Part shown: in pieces, positions 26,890 to 39,225 of the stretch
How the letters are laid out: each line of letters opens with the position of its first letter
Numbering within the stretch: the stretch's first letter is position 1
NCBI GenBank assembly: GCA_905182995.1
Contig: CAJJDP010000051.1
Coordinates: 254,718-318,717, forward strand
Length of the DNA stretch: 64,000 nt
Origin: Paramecium octaurelia
Taxonomy: Eukaryota; Ciliophora; Oligohymenophorea; Peniculida; Parameciidae
Direction of reading: 5' to 3'
Translations under genes and position numbers: made by a program
Notes under the pieces: model-generated
What the model was told of the DNA's origin: nothing
The model's input: only the letters and a program-made list of their open reading frames with translations
The model's database searches: none

Positions 26890-27601
26890 ATGTTCGTTAA
26901 TACTCCTGATCTGTCTAATTGTATGACTTGCATTATAGCTCCTTTAAATGGAGTTGGAGGGATATACTTGGGAAATATTGATGCTGCTTAAAATCCAGAT
27001 AATTTAATTAAATATTAAATAGGGGCTGTGCTTTCCGTTATTGATTGTCAAGTATCAATCAAAGGGGCCTAAAAATTAGTAAACAATTCAAATCTATATA
27101 TAGTGGATAATGGCAGAGGACTGCGATGATTTTCCCTTATACAAATATTATGATTAATCTATTAAATTCATAGACATTTAAGCTTTAAGAACAAATGTGC
27201 TCATTCATTGCTACAATGGAATTTCTAGATCTGCAGCTATTTGTGCAGCTTACATGATGCAAAAATATAAATTGAGTCTTAATCAAACTTTGCATCACAT
27301 TTAATAACGTAGAAGATTAGTTAATCCAAATCCAGGTTTCATTAAATAACTTCAAGACTTTGAAGAGAAGTTCAACCCAAAGGAAAGAAGAAAACGAGGT
27401 TCAGTATATGTGGAAACCAGTACTAAATCACGTCGCAGTTCAATTGAATTCGATGGCAATAGAATAAGTTCTAATTATAATAAAAGTTCGATAACAAATT
27501 CAATTCTTAATTAATCCAATTAAAGGGATAAATTAACTGATTTTAACCTTAAATTAAACAATTATATGCATTAATGGAAGATAAGAGAAAGAGCTCATTG
27601 A
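26890..27601 (+). CDS. Dual-specificity protein phosphatase
   Basis: 228 residues; the phosphatase domain is in the first 160. The active site HCYNGISR has the nucleophile Cys99 and Arg105, and the general acid is probably an Asp of the AEDCDD motif near residue 69. The atypical short DUSP layout lacks a kinase-binding domain, and the C-terminal 70 residues are basic and Ser/Asn-rich. One 25-nt intron (27079-27103) places AEDCDD in frame; unspliced, the frame hits TGA. An in-frame upstream ATG at 26842 would add 16 hydrophobic residues and is less likely. Confidence 0.9.
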
Positions 27602-27991
27602 TTATTAATTTATTTACTATTACACAAAATTTAATCGAACTGAATACTTAATAATCTTTTAATTTTTGGCTAATGAAAAGTTATGGAGATTATTTTAAAT
27701 CAATCAATAAATAAATAATACATTAATACAATTATAAGTCTTTTTGATTATGCATTGTTTTTGTGAATTCTGGTGTACAAAAAAGTGTTGATTTTCAATG
27801 AATCAGTATTTATGAAACTTAATTTGAGACTTTTAATTAAATATAATAAGTTCAAAGATTATGTGTTCATGGTTTAAAATATGTTCAAAAATTGATTCTT
27901 ATTTTATTTATTATAATAAAATGGATTAAAAGATATTTAGAATTTAATAATATAAAGAAATTAGAATTATAAATTATTTAAATAAAATTAA
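27602..27991. other. Intergenic, no supported gene
   Basis: AT-rich spacer between two plus-strand genes; no feature recognised. Confidence 0.5.
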
Positions 27992-28893
27992 ATGAATTAT
28001 TCTGCTTTGGCTAAAGAAGTTTTTGAATTATAGAATAAAGTAAGATAAGATCCATCCCTAATGATTCCAGTTCTAGAAAATAGGCTCAAATACTTCAAGG
28101 ATAAGATCTTACACTTACCTGGAACTTAAGCTACTAATACAAAAGAAGGAGCAAATTCGGTCTAGGGTAATGAATATAATATCTTTACATAGAGTGCATT
28201 GAATTTCTAAAAAAACAGAAACCTGTTGGACCATTGACATATGAAAAAGGATTGGAGGAAGCAGCCAGGGATCACGCAGAAGATTTAGGTATTAGAGAAT
28301 TTGAATATAGGAACTAATGGTTTGACTGGACATGAAGGAAGTGATCATTCAACTACAAAATAAAGAATTGAAAGACATGGGTAATGGAAACCAGGAACTA
28401 TTGGAGAAAATATCAGTTTTGGAAAATCCACAGCTGAAGATAGTAAATTATAATAAATAAATATTTAGTTGTTATATAATTGATAGTCGATGATGGCGTC
28501 CCAAGTAGAGGACACAGATCGAATTTCTTTGAACCTGCCTATAAATAAGTAGGTATATTTGGAGCACCTCATAAAGCCTTTAAATTTGTTTTCGTTTTTG
28601 ATTTTGCATCAAAATTTTCATAAGGTGGTAAGCCAGAATAAGAAGGCGATAAAGAGAAAGAGAAAAAAAAGAAAGCAGAGAAATAAGAGAAATAAGTAAT
28701 TAAACAGAAAGACGATGATGATGATGACAAAGATGAAGGGAAGGAGAAATTGATACCAGGTGCAAAGAAAGTTTAAAAGAAAGTTAAAACCATAACGAAA
28801 GGGGGTAAAAAGCATATAATAACCACCAAAATTTATACAATGAATGATGGTACCACTTAAGAAGTAGTCACTGAAAAAGTGGAAGATGCATGA
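27992..28893 (+). CDS. CAP/SCP-domain protein with charged C-terminal tail
   Basis: 275 residues. The CAP domain (about residues 45-190) shows GHEGSDHS, GENISFG and VDDGVPSRGHR, the histidine-bearing motifs that line the CAP cavity. The form is closest to the bacterial and protist subgroup without the plant PR-1 cysteines. No signal peptide is visible, which is odd for a family that is usually secreted. The last 85 residues are a Lys/Glu/Asp-rich tail with a DDDDDKDE run. Introns: 28167-28192, 28289-28310 and 28443-28468. Its last 42 bases are repeated at 30212-30253 by the assembly duplication. Confidence 0.88.
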
Positions 28894-30210
28894 TTATGAA
28901 ATAAAATGCATAATGATGGGTTAATAAAATTTCAATTTATTAAATGCTTATAATATGTCTTGTGAAAAGTTCTTAGCTTCTTTGTTTGTTGTCTAATACT
29001 AAGTGTTTTGGTTCCATCATTTAAGGATTTTAATGATGTTTCTAATAACATATCTTTCTAATTTTCATATTTATTGGTAAAATATGAATGTACTTACTAA
29101 TTAATAAACTATCCATTTACAAATAAGACATCTTAAAACATAAGTTGAGTAGAATTTAGAATTAATAAGAAGGAAAACAAAGAAATTTATCAAACTGGTA
29201 ACCTAATTAATAAATATAATAGTAATTAACTATGTATTCAATCTAATCAGGGCTGATCATTCGTCAATTTTTACGTCTTAAGATCTCTTTTTTTCTTCAT
29301 ATAATCCTGTAAGTTTCCATTATAAATCTATTTAAACAATTGTCGATGATTACTGAAGTTCATATTTATGTAAGGGGAATGTTATGGTGTCTTTTCCACC
29401 ATCTAATTTAATTATTTAGTACTTAATGAGATGTATTCAATTTGGTACCTTTATCAAAGTATTTTTGCCCATCTTCACTTTTATGTGGTTGTGTTTTATT
29501 TCTTTGTCTTACTTAAGCGTAAATAGCTTTCTAATTACTTTAGTACTCTTCATTAAAGTCTGTTTTTAGAGCTTGTTCTATATTTCTTCTTTACAAAATT
29601 TTGTAAGGTGCCTGATTTTTGGAGTTCTTTCTTGATTGAATTCTAGATTTTGTTTGTTCTATTTATTATTATTACTTCTAATCGGAGATATTGGATGTGA
29701 AGATGCAAGGATACTCATAATGTTTTTCTTAAACAGAATTTGTTTTTTGTCTTTAGTTTTCGATTTGAATACTGACTCGTTTAGATTAGACAGATAAATT
29801 AACTTTCTTAAATCTTTATGAGATCTAAGTTTTTAAATAAGGGGAATTATCTAATCTGGATCTAATCGATTTTTTAATCTTATCAATTTTATCCAGAATA
29901 GGTGATCCCTATTGAGAAGGTTAGAATTTGGCAAGAGTGAATCTTTTTTGATTAATATCAAGTTTTAGATTTCCGATATTTTAAATATTTTAAAAAAAGC
30001 TTTGTCTATGAGTTTGATTGTATTTTTTTTATAAAAGGAAATAAATTGTGGTTAAAGTATTATGCTTATTTGATTGCAATTAGACGATAATTTAATTTTG
30101 TTAATATCCCATTTCTATCATCTTTTAAATAATGTTTTAATCAGTCAAACTTAAATTCTTAGTTGGGATTGAAGAATGCAACTAAAAAAATGGGTGTTAC
30201 TTGATTTAAT
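28852..30210. repeat. First copy of a 1,359-bp perfect direct repeat
   Basis: Bases 28852-30210 match 30212-31570 at a constant offset of 1,360, separated only by one N at 30211. Every line I compared is identical, including non-coding parts. The copy carries the end of the CAP gene, the intergenic spacer and the 3' part of the SNF1-like kinase. A perfect repeat abutting a gap symbol is what results when two overlapping contig ends are placed in a scaffold without merging. Confidence 0.95.
29247..30210 (-). pseudogene. Truncated duplicate of the SNF1-like kinase 3' end (probable artefact)
   Basis: Identical to the C-terminal part of the kinase gene at 30607-32458, with the stop at 29247-29249, but it breaks off at the N. 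It has no start codon and no kinase core. It should be read as the same locus counted twice and not as a real paralog or pseudogene. Confidence 0.85.
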
Positions 30211-30211
30211 N
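30211..30211. other. Single N, scaffold gap
   Basis: The only ambiguous base in the window, placed exactly at the junction of the two repeat copies. Confidence 0.99.
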
Positions 30212-31570
30212 ACCACTTAAGAAGTAGTCACTGAAAAAGTGGAAGATGCATGATTATGAAATAAAATGCATAATGATGGGTTAATAAAATTTCAATTTAT
30301 TAAATGCTTATAATATGTCTTGTGAAAAGTTCTTAGCTTCTTTGTTTGTTGTCTAATACTAAGTGTTTTGGTTCCATCATTTAAGGATTTTAATGATGTT
30401 TCTAATAACATATCTTTCTAATTTTCATATTTATTGGTAAAATATGAATGTACTTACTAATTAATAAACTATCCATTTACAAATAAGACATCTTAAAACA
30501 TAAGTTGAGTAGAATTTAGAATTAATAAGAAGGAAAACAAAGAAATTTATCAAACTGGTAACCTAATTAATAAATATAATAGTAATTAACTATGTATTCA
30601 ATCTAATCAGGGCTGATCATTCGTCAATTTTTACGTCTTAAGATCTCTTTTTTTCTTCATATAATCCTGTAAGTTTCCATTATAAATCTATTTAAACAAT
30701 TGTCGATGATTACTGAAGTTCATATTTATGTAAGGGGAATGTTATGGTGTCTTTTCCACCATCTAATTTAATTATTTAGTACTTAATGAGATGTATTCAA
30801 TTTGGTACCTTTATCAAAGTATTTTTGCCCATCTTCACTTTTATGTGGTTGTGTTTTATTTCTTTGTCTTACTTAAGCGTAAATAGCTTTCTAATTACTT
30901 TAGTACTCTTCATTAAAGTCTGTTTTTAGAGCTTGTTCTATATTTCTTCTTTACAAAATTTTGTAAGGTGCCTGATTTTTGGAGTTCTTTCTTGATTGAA
31001 TTCTAGATTTTGTTTGTTCTATTTATTATTATTACTTCTAATCGGAGATATTGGATGTGAAGATGCAAGGATACTCATAATGTTTTTCTTAAACAGAATT
31101 TGTTTTTTGTCTTTAGTTTTCGATTTGAATACTGACTCGTTTAGATTAGACAGATAAATTAACTTTCTTAAATCTTTATGAGATCTAAGTTTTTAAATAA
31201 GGGGAATTATCTAATCTGGATCTAATCGATTTTTTAATCTTATCAATTTTATCCAGAATAGGTGATCCCTATTGAGAAGGTTAGAATTTGGCAAGAGTGA
31301 ATCTTTTTTGATTAATATCAAGTTTTAGATTTCCGATATTTTAAATATTTTAAAAAAAGCTTTGTCTATGAGTTTGATTGTATTTTTTTTATAAAAGGAA
31401 ATAAATTGTGGTTAAAGTATTATGCTTATTTGATTGCAATTAGACGATAATTTAATTTTGTTAATATCCCATTTCTATCATCTTTTAAATAATGTTTTAA
31501 TCAGTCAAACTTAAATTCTTAGTTGGGATTGAAGAATGCAACTAAAAAAATGGGTGTTACTTGATTTAAT
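30212..31570. repeat. Second copy of the 1,359-bp direct repeat
   Basis: Begins inside the CAP gene's last 42 coding bases (30212-30253, an orphan fragment), continues through 353 bp of non-coding spacer (30254-30606) and runs into the intact kinase gene. The true locus has one copy, so CAP stop and kinase stop are convergent and about 350 bp apart. Confidence 0.95.
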
Positions 31571-32458
31571 CAAAGTTATATCGTCTACTAGGATCTTTAA
31601 CCAGAATTTTGGTTAGCATATCCAGGGCATTTTTCGATAGGTGTTCTGGTTTTTCAAAATCACTATTCTTTATTAATTCATATAATTATTATGTGTTCTC
31701 ATGTTCAAAAGGTAGATATCCACATAACATAGCAAATAAAATAATGCCGCAACTCCAGATGTCACTTTTAGTTCCCTCATAAGTTTTACCAACTTGTTAA
31801 TTTAAACTAATACCAAGCATTTCTGGTGCAGCATAACAAGGTGATCCGCAAGCAGTTTTAAGATATTCACCTTTAGTTTAAGAGATGAAACTGAGTCCAA
31901 AATCCGCAATCTTAAGTTATCTATTCTCATCGAGCAAAAGATTTTCTGGTTTCAGATCTCTGTGAGTTATATTTTATGAATGTAAATATTCTGTTGCAAA
32001 GACTAACTACTAAAAGTAGCGAACTGCTATATGCTCTGGCAGGCTAATTTCATTTAGGATTCAGATTACTATTTCTTCTTTATTATGTATTCATACAATT
32101 CTCCACCCTTTACATATTCCATCACGAGATAGACACATGACTCAGATTCTAAGATCTTGTTTTGGTTATGATAGAATTACCTCATACAATTTGATTACAT
32201 TAGGATGACATACCTTTCTTAGGATGGAGATTTCCCTTTAAACTCTTATTAAATCACATTGATTTTCTATTCTACTTTTTTCGAGTATTTTTATTGCTAC
32301 CTTATAATTTTAGGTTCAATCTTACATATTCGTCAGCAATAGTATGGTAACCTAGTTTGACCTTGCCAAAAGTTCCTTAGCCCAATGTGCGCTCTTGTTG
32401 AACAAATAAATTTACATAAAATATAGTTCTGCACTTATTTACATCCTTCCTCTTCCAT
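30607..32458 (-). CDS. SNF1/AMPK-related Ser/Thr kinase with UBA-like segment
   Basis: 577 residues, intact in the second repeat copy. Kinase domain: [34 protein letters not shown] and an activation loop ending [14 protein letters not shown], the hallmark of SNF1/AMPK/MARK/BRSK kinases. The threonine of TACGS is the expected LKB1-type activation site. A UBA-like helical segment follows (MIEMGYQQNQ ... YFLLQKK), as in this family, then a long basic Ser/Gln-rich tail. Five introns: 32394-32415, 32301-32325, 32156-32180, 32044-32069 and 30763-30782 (20 nt). Role: energy or polarity signalling, by family only. Confidence 0.92.
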
Positions 32459-33051
32459 AATGAATTAATTAATAATTAATTTAACAGCATCAATATTATG
32501 AAAAAGCATACCCACAAGATTTGACTCCAACCCAGAAGAGACATATATGAATTTGAGCATACAAAACTTAATCAAAAATTCTTAGTCACTGAAGAAATTT
32601 TAAAGTAAATTATTTAATAACTATTACAAAGAAATGCTTAATGCATTATTATAATCGATCAATATATAAATTTGATAAAATATCAAAAGCATCCATCTGC
32701 ATTTAAAAATTTATTTAATTTATGAATTAATATTTATTACAATATCCTAAAAGACTTATACTAATAGATTATTAAAATAAATAGAATTTCATTAAATTGT
32801 AAGTGATAGAACTGCTTTCTCAACATTATAGGGTTAACTAATAGGATAAGAATAATTTGTTAATACACTTTATAAATGTCTTTTTCACAAACTGATAAAT
32901 GATGATTTGCAGAAAATAGAATTAGGCTCAATAAAATGCATGAAGGTACTTGAACTTAAGAAGAATTAAGATAATTTTTGATTGAGTTTTTGTATTTCAC
33001 TTTAATTAAATATAATATTACAATATTCAATACTAATTATATTTTTAATAT
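32459..33051. other. Intergenic, no supported gene
   Basis: AT-rich spacer between divergent genes holding both promoters; no motif or frame recognised. Confidence 0.5.
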
Positions 33052-34224
33052 ATGGGTAAAATAAAGAAATTTGAGCACAAACAAAATAAATTTGAGTAAC
33101 ATGTTGAAAATCTGGACAAAAAGATATAAAAGAAGGATAAAAAATAATAATAAGCGCCTAAATTATAGCAAAAACGAACTACTTAAGAGGAGGCACCAAA
33201 AAAAAAGAATTTATTTGCATTAGATAGTGATAATGAATAAGAGGAATAAAATGTAATTAAGAATTGGAAATTCACTCACAATGGTTAAGATCTATAAGAA
33301 GATTATAATGATTAAATACCTGTGAGTTCAGATGATGAATTGCCAAAAGGGTTTGTTAAAAACAATCATTTTGTTGGGTTCGATTAAAATCAAGATAAGA
33401 GAAAGAGCAAAAAGGAAATTTATGATGAAATAATCTAAAACAGTAAGTAACGAAAAGCTGATAAATAGAAATTAAAGGAGGGCAATTAAATTAAGATCTT
33501 ATAACTTAATGAAGCATTGCCATAAATTTTGGATATCCTTCCAATCAAGTAATCTAAGCCATTAGCACCAACAAAGGAGGGTCTGGATTATTTTGAATTG
33601 ATGGAGACATTTAAAGTGGATCCAAAGGTCTAAATAGAGACTGCAGTTTAATCATCAGAAAAGGACTAGACAAATTATATGAGGTAGAAGAGAGAGGAAG
33701 CAAAAAAGAAAAAAATTGAAGAAAGTCGTAAGGAAATAGAAAAGGATTCAGACGAAGATGATGAAGATGAAGTTGAAAATGATGATTGTGTTAGCAAATA
33801 ATATAAAAATGCCAAAGAGAAAAAAATGTTAAAGTCATATAAAAAAGTAGAACATTTGTCAAGAGTAATGGAGCATTTGAGAAATGTTCAAAATAGAAAG
33901 AAAACTAAAGTAGTAAATAAGGCAGATTAATAACATAATGAAGAAGAATAGGATGAAGAAGATGATGAAGAGGATTTAAATGAAGTATTATCGGAGGATT
34001 AGGATGAAGAAGATAGTGAAGATTATGAAGACGATGACGATGATGGTGAAGATGATGAAGAAGGTGAAGAGGATGGTGAAGAAGGTGAAGATGATGATGA
34101 AGAGGGTGAAGAAGAGGATGAAGATGAAGAGGATGATTAGGAGGATGAAGATAGCGAATCTGAAGTAAAACCTGTAAAGTAAAGGAATGAATAAAAAAAT
34201 AAGTCAAAGAGAATTTTTAAATGA
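33052..34224 (+). CDS. NOP14-like nucleolar protein, short form
   Basis: 390 residues, no intron. NOP14 is needed in the nucleolus for 18S rRNA processing and 40S assembly. The central motif KSKKEIYDEIIQNSKQRK followed by a Lys-rich helix matches the conserved N-terminal block of NOP14, preceded by NNHFVGFD. The usual 800-900 residue family length and its C-terminal half are missing. Instead the protein ends in a run of about 80 almost purely Glu/Asp residues. A divergent or truncated NOP14 or another acidic nucleolar protein are both possible. Confidence 0.65.
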
Positions 34225-34288
34225 TTGTGCTATTTTATGTGATTATGAAATTAACGATCTTGCATTATAATTATTATTTGAATTTAAA

Positions 34289-37271
34289 ATGAGCACATAT
34301 TGTCGTACACCATTAGATTCAGTAAACTAAAACAAAGAATATTTTACTTCTTAATCTTCATCTAAGATTATATCAAGTTCCATTAGACAATGTACATCTA
34401 CAACAAACTTAAGTGTTTCTTAAATGAAGAGATCGATGTAAAAAGTTGTGTTTAGTTGTGTTTAGGTCAGGGAACAATATTTATAGTTCACAAATCAATA
34501 ATCCACCTCCAGCGAGATAACAACTGGGCAAAAGTCTGGACATTGTGTGTTTTTTGATGGCTTGTGAAATTGAGAGATTCGTGGCTGAAAATGATAAATT
34601 GAAATACAGAATCAAAGAAATGGATGATAAATTGCTCGATAGAAATAGTTATGAAAAGTAGATCGAAGATTTATAGGCAAGACTAATGTAGTTGCAATAT
34701 TAGGAGAGTGTGTTTAGGTAAAATTCGATCTAATTATAAGATAAGAAATCGAAATTACAACTACTCAATATTCAGAAGAGATTGAAAATTGGAAGATAAA
34801 ATACTACACAACTGAGGAGAACTACAAAAATGTCAATGAATAGTTAAAGTAAACACTGATAACAGGGAACCAGTAGCATTAAAGAGAGATAGATGATTTG
34901 AGATCTTAATTGGCATCCCAAAAATAAATTAATGTAGATAAATTCATTCATATTATAAGGAGGCAGAATTATAGAGATTGAGAGAACAATTACAGAGCAA
35001 GCAGCAAGCTATTGAGTACTACTAAATTGAGTTGAATTAATAAGAGTCAGATTTACAATAGTATAAGCAATAAGGGAATAAGGTAGTTGAACTAGAAAAT
35101 AAGATTGGAATGTTGGTTTGTGAAACTGAGAGATTGAATACATTATTGAAGTAGAAGTTGGAGGAGTTGGAATTGTCAAAGTAAAGATATTCCACTCTCA
35201 TTCAGGAATCAGAGAAATAGAAATCAGAATATAGGTCTTTGTAAAGCTTTGTTGACAAAAAGTAGAAAGATTATGATCAATTGAATTAGGCTTATGTCTT
35301 ATCCTCAAATGAACTGATAAAATATAAAGATTAAGATTAGATCATAGATTAATTGCAAAATAAAATTAATCTACTCTAAGGGGAAGTTGATAGACTTAAT
35401 TAGGTTTTGAGAGAAAAGATAAAATAAGGGGAGGAATGGAGATAAAAGTATTTTGATTCTGAAAATCAATGCAAAGAACTGAAACTTAAGGTGGGTAAGA
35501 TGGATCAATTATAAATGCAATTGAAAGATCAATTTGATATGTTTTAATAGTTGACCAATAACATGGAAGACTCGAAAATTAAGAATAACTAATTGTAATA
35601 ATAAAAGTACAACTTGGAATAAACTAATACTGATTTAATAAATAAAATCCAAGTATTAACAAATGAAATCGAAAGGTTAAACTCCATTTTAAGGTAGAAG
35701 ACCTAAGAATTAGATGATTAGAAGCAAAAAGGAACTTATTTAGAAGAAGAATTTAAGAATAAAAACAATCAATACAATGATAGTCTTAATAAATTAAGTT
35801 GTGTGACTTAGGAAATTGACAGAATACAAGAATAACTTAAACAGAAATAAATTGAAATACAAAGTATATAAATTACCAGAAATTAATTATAGAAGGATTT
35901 AATTAATTCGGATTCAATTAATTAAACAATCAAAAATTAGGTTGAGGAGTGGAAGCGAAGATATTAAGATTTAGAGTCTGAATATCAACAGTCGACAGTA
36001 AAAAATAAAAAATTGGTGGAATATGAAAATACTATTGCAATGTTGACTTAAGAGATAGAGAGATAAAAGATGATGTTATAAAGTAAGGTTTAGGAATTTG
36101 AGGAATAAAAGAAATAAATGTTTGCAGAGATTTAAAAAGGGAAATAGAATTTGGCATTGAAGACAAATGAAGTAGAAGAATGGTCAAGTAAACATAGAAA
36201 ATTAGATTAGACTTATTTTGAATTAAGTTAATCTTATAAATAGATGGAAGAGAAATGGAAATAATCATTAGTTAGAATTATTTTACATTGTTCAGAAATC
36301 GACAGATTGACTCAAATTTAATCTGAATTATGCGATGAAAATGAATAGTTAAATAAATAAATCACACATTATTCCAATTAAATCAAATCAAAAGATGATC
36401 AATTATATAAATAATTGGACAAATATAATTAACTGTAGAAGTATTAAGATGAGGAGAAGAGCAGAAGATTAGGATTAGAAACTCAACTAGCTGGTTTAAA
36501 GATGTATTAAGAAAATTGTGTCATATTGGAATAGAAAATATCAAGTTTGAATACAGAGAATTTAAGATTGAACGAATAACTTAGATTCAGAAATGGAGAG
36601 GTAGAAGATTATAGAACTTAGATCTAAAGATATGAGACCAAGATTCAATTAAATAGTTAAGAGTTAGAGAGAATAAACTAGCAATTAAGGAGGACATTTG
36701 CAGAGTAGGATGAGATGAGAAAGGAGAAGGAAAGATGGGAAGCATAATATCATTTATTATAGAGATAATATGATGAAGTGAAGTAGAAATAGAATTAATT
36801 GGAAATTTATAAGACTAAATATGCTGAATCTGAGAATAGATGCTCCATGTTAACAACTGAAATTGAACGATTGAATCAAGTCATTACTAATAAGTAGGAC
36901 GAAATAGATTAGTTAAAAAAGAAATGCTTTTAGTTAGAATAATAAATCATTTAGTTAAAATAATATGAAGAGAATGTAAGAGAATTGAAATATATTTTAA
37001 ATTAGATACGAGTGCTGTCATAAGAGATCGATCGACTTTAAGGAATTATTGATACTAATGAAACCGAGTTAAGACAATGGAGATTACAATATGCTGATGG
37101 AGGTGCTTAGAACAGGAAAATTTAAGATTTGCTTTACCATTTCGTAGTATCTAATCTTGCTTAATATAGATGCAATCAGTTGAGATAGAGAGTTTGAGAG
37201 CCAGAGTTTAAGAGAAGGAGAAGGAGGTGGAAGAAGTTAGAAAGAGCAGTTTGGCACCCTATAGAAGATGA
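34289..37271 (+). CDS. Long coiled-coil protein, 960 residues
   Basis: A short head (about 60 residues) with the motif NNPPPARQQLGKSLDIVCFL leads into an uninterrupted heptad coil to near the C-terminus, which ends SSLAPYRR. The PPPARxQLGK-like head is a good tag for finding homologs. Introns: 34438-34465, 34718-34740, 34934-34959 and 37147-37169; a 3n-length candidate near 36977 is optional. Probably a cytoskeletal or ciliary scaffold; no named family. It ends 45 bp from the convergent TMBIM gene. Confidence 0.85.
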
Positions 37272-37316
37272 GTAGATGATATCTTTATGTTATATTATTA
37301 TTAAAACGAATATACT

Positions 37317-38295
37317 TCATCTAAGACATGCAATTAATACCATTAAAATATGTGCAAATAAGTACACGATGTCAATGTAAATTATCATTGATCCAATGAT
37401 GTAATCGTCAATGGACAATTTATGGGTCTAATTAATATAATTTATAAATATATTACACTTCCCCCCAATATTAATTAAGTATCGTATATTAAGTAAGCAC
37501 CAAATAGAAGGCAACACAGTAATGAATAAACTAGATTAATCACATTCTGATAGTAAACACCAGCCATTATCCCAAATAGCAGTAACGAAGTAACACACAT
37601 AAACAAAAGAGCTCCTTTTGTAGTGAAATCTGACTTAGTTTTGCAAGCGTACACGGTTAATCCTATTACAGCTGCCAATGATAGACTGGCTGCCATTAAG
37701 ACAATGAATCCTACATAGGGACACTCATAGATTACCTCCGTTTTCACTATATCTATCAAATACATAACTGCATAAATTCGATATTAGATAACCTTCACAG
37801 AAAGTAAATATAAAGAGTAAAATGTAGTTGTATGGCACTCTCCAAGCAAATTTGGGAATGCAAAAGAGGAGCAATTCTACAAATATTGATATTCCTAGAG
37901 CCAAATAGGCAAATCCAGTATGTTGCAATTGGAATCTCCTATAATCAAGTGACAAGTAAGAGATTATACACATGATCATAGTAATAAACAATTGAATTAT
38001 CATAATTGCATAGACCTTCTTATTTAAAATATAATACTTTTTTTATGAACCCAGTTCTCTCATTACCAATTAATTATTTATAGGCTTCGTTTTTTGCATA
38101 CCATCTAGAATCAGTTTGTGAATTCGTATCATCCTCAATAGCCACTTGCACATGTTAGGGATACTGAATACTCCCTCTCGGTTCACTAATTTTAGTTGCC
38201 ATGTATTTCAACTCTCGATGATCTTTCTTAGGCTCTGCATGATACTTCCCATAATCTATTGGACTAATTTGGTCATCTTGTTAATTTTCAATCAT
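37317..38295 (-). CDS. TMBIM / Bax inhibitor-1 family membrane protein (LFG-like)
   Basis: 299 residues. A polar N-terminus of about 90 residues is followed by seven hydrophobic segments. Family landmarks: RTGFIKKVYAIMIIQL at the first TM, TKSDFTTKG before the fifth, YDTQLILGG, and DDYIIGSMIIYIDI before the last. These proteins are pH-sensitive Ca2+ leak channels of ER or Golgi membranes that dampen cell death. Introns: 38016-38037, 37736-37763 and 37428-37456; the last one is essential to recover the DDYI motif. Confidence 0.93.
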
Positions 38296-39225
38296 TGATT
38301 AATAAAATATTTTAATATCAAAAACTAATTAACCCCTGTATCACTATTCAATTTGAAAAACAAAGTTTAATTTAATTATAGTCCTGATTTTTGTGTACTT
38401 TTTAATATGAAATTTTACAAAAATTACAAGGTTCTAAAAATTTAATTGTTTAAATCATTTTTCATTATACTTCAATTAAAGTTGATCGATTTTAAACAAA
38501 TCTATCCCCCAAGCTTTAGACCATAATATAGTTTAATGTTTACTCCAATATTGATAAGCATATGAATAAATTTAAAACAATTCGAAAAAGCATCTAAAAT
38601 CGATGTAATTTATTCCAAGAATGGCAAAAAATTAATTATTTTAATCAATATGACTCTAATCGTTTGATAATATTTTAAGCATTTATCAAATTGTAGATTG
38701 TAAGATGGAGAAGAAAGTTCGCTTTCATTTTTGATTTCATCTATTGTATAAAAGATACATTATATTTTATCATAAAAATTATGTATACTCTCTCTCCTTT
38801 TGAATTGTTAAATCTCCTAAAATGCTTGAATTTACAGAGAGTAGGATAAAATGTTATCGTTACTTATCCAAAATGTCTATTAATTAAATAAAAGATATTA
38901 AAATTTAATTAACTCTAACTGAAATCTTTGGTTATAATGCGATATTAAAATCACTACTAAATCAGAATTGTCTGAGAAGAATCTATTTATATGTGTATAT
39001 AAATATTTGATTGGTGATCAGTTTATTAAGTAAGTAGGAGTTTATGCAATTACAATTACAATTCCAATTTACTTAAATAATTAGATGGTTTCAATATAAT
39101 TAGCAGCTTCTTGATTTGATAGTGTGAATAAGTGATACAAATGGAGGGAGGGGAAGTTGTTAATAACATTATTTTTCTTTTTAATTATTTGAGTAAAGTC
39201 CGTTTTTATTAATATTAATAAAATA
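38296..39225. other. Intergenic, no firmly supported gene
   Basis: A 930-bp AT-rich stretch between divergent genes. A 60-odd codon plus-strand frame from ATG about 38821 was noted but has no family match or splice partner. It contains the promoter of the trichocyst protein gene, expected to be strong, but no element was recognised. Confidence 0.4.

Noticed and set aside
27079-27130. A frameshift in the dual-specificity phosphatase
   Set aside because: A canonical 25-nt intron (27079-27103) explains the change of frame and restores AEDCDD.
29247-30210. A second SNF1-like kinase gene or true pseudogene
   Set aside because: Sequence-identical, including non-coding DNA, to the real locus and abutting an N; best explained by assembly.
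30617-30782. SNF1-like kinase ending at TGA 30617-30619
   Set aside because: That reading gave a coding length not divisible by three; a 20-nt intron at 30763-30782 restores the frame and moves the stop to 30607-30609.
33905-34207. Minus-strand frame rich in His, Leu and Pro opposite the acidic tail of the NOP14-like gene
   Set aside because: It is the mirror of GAA/GAT repeats on the coding strand; low complexity and without a start context.
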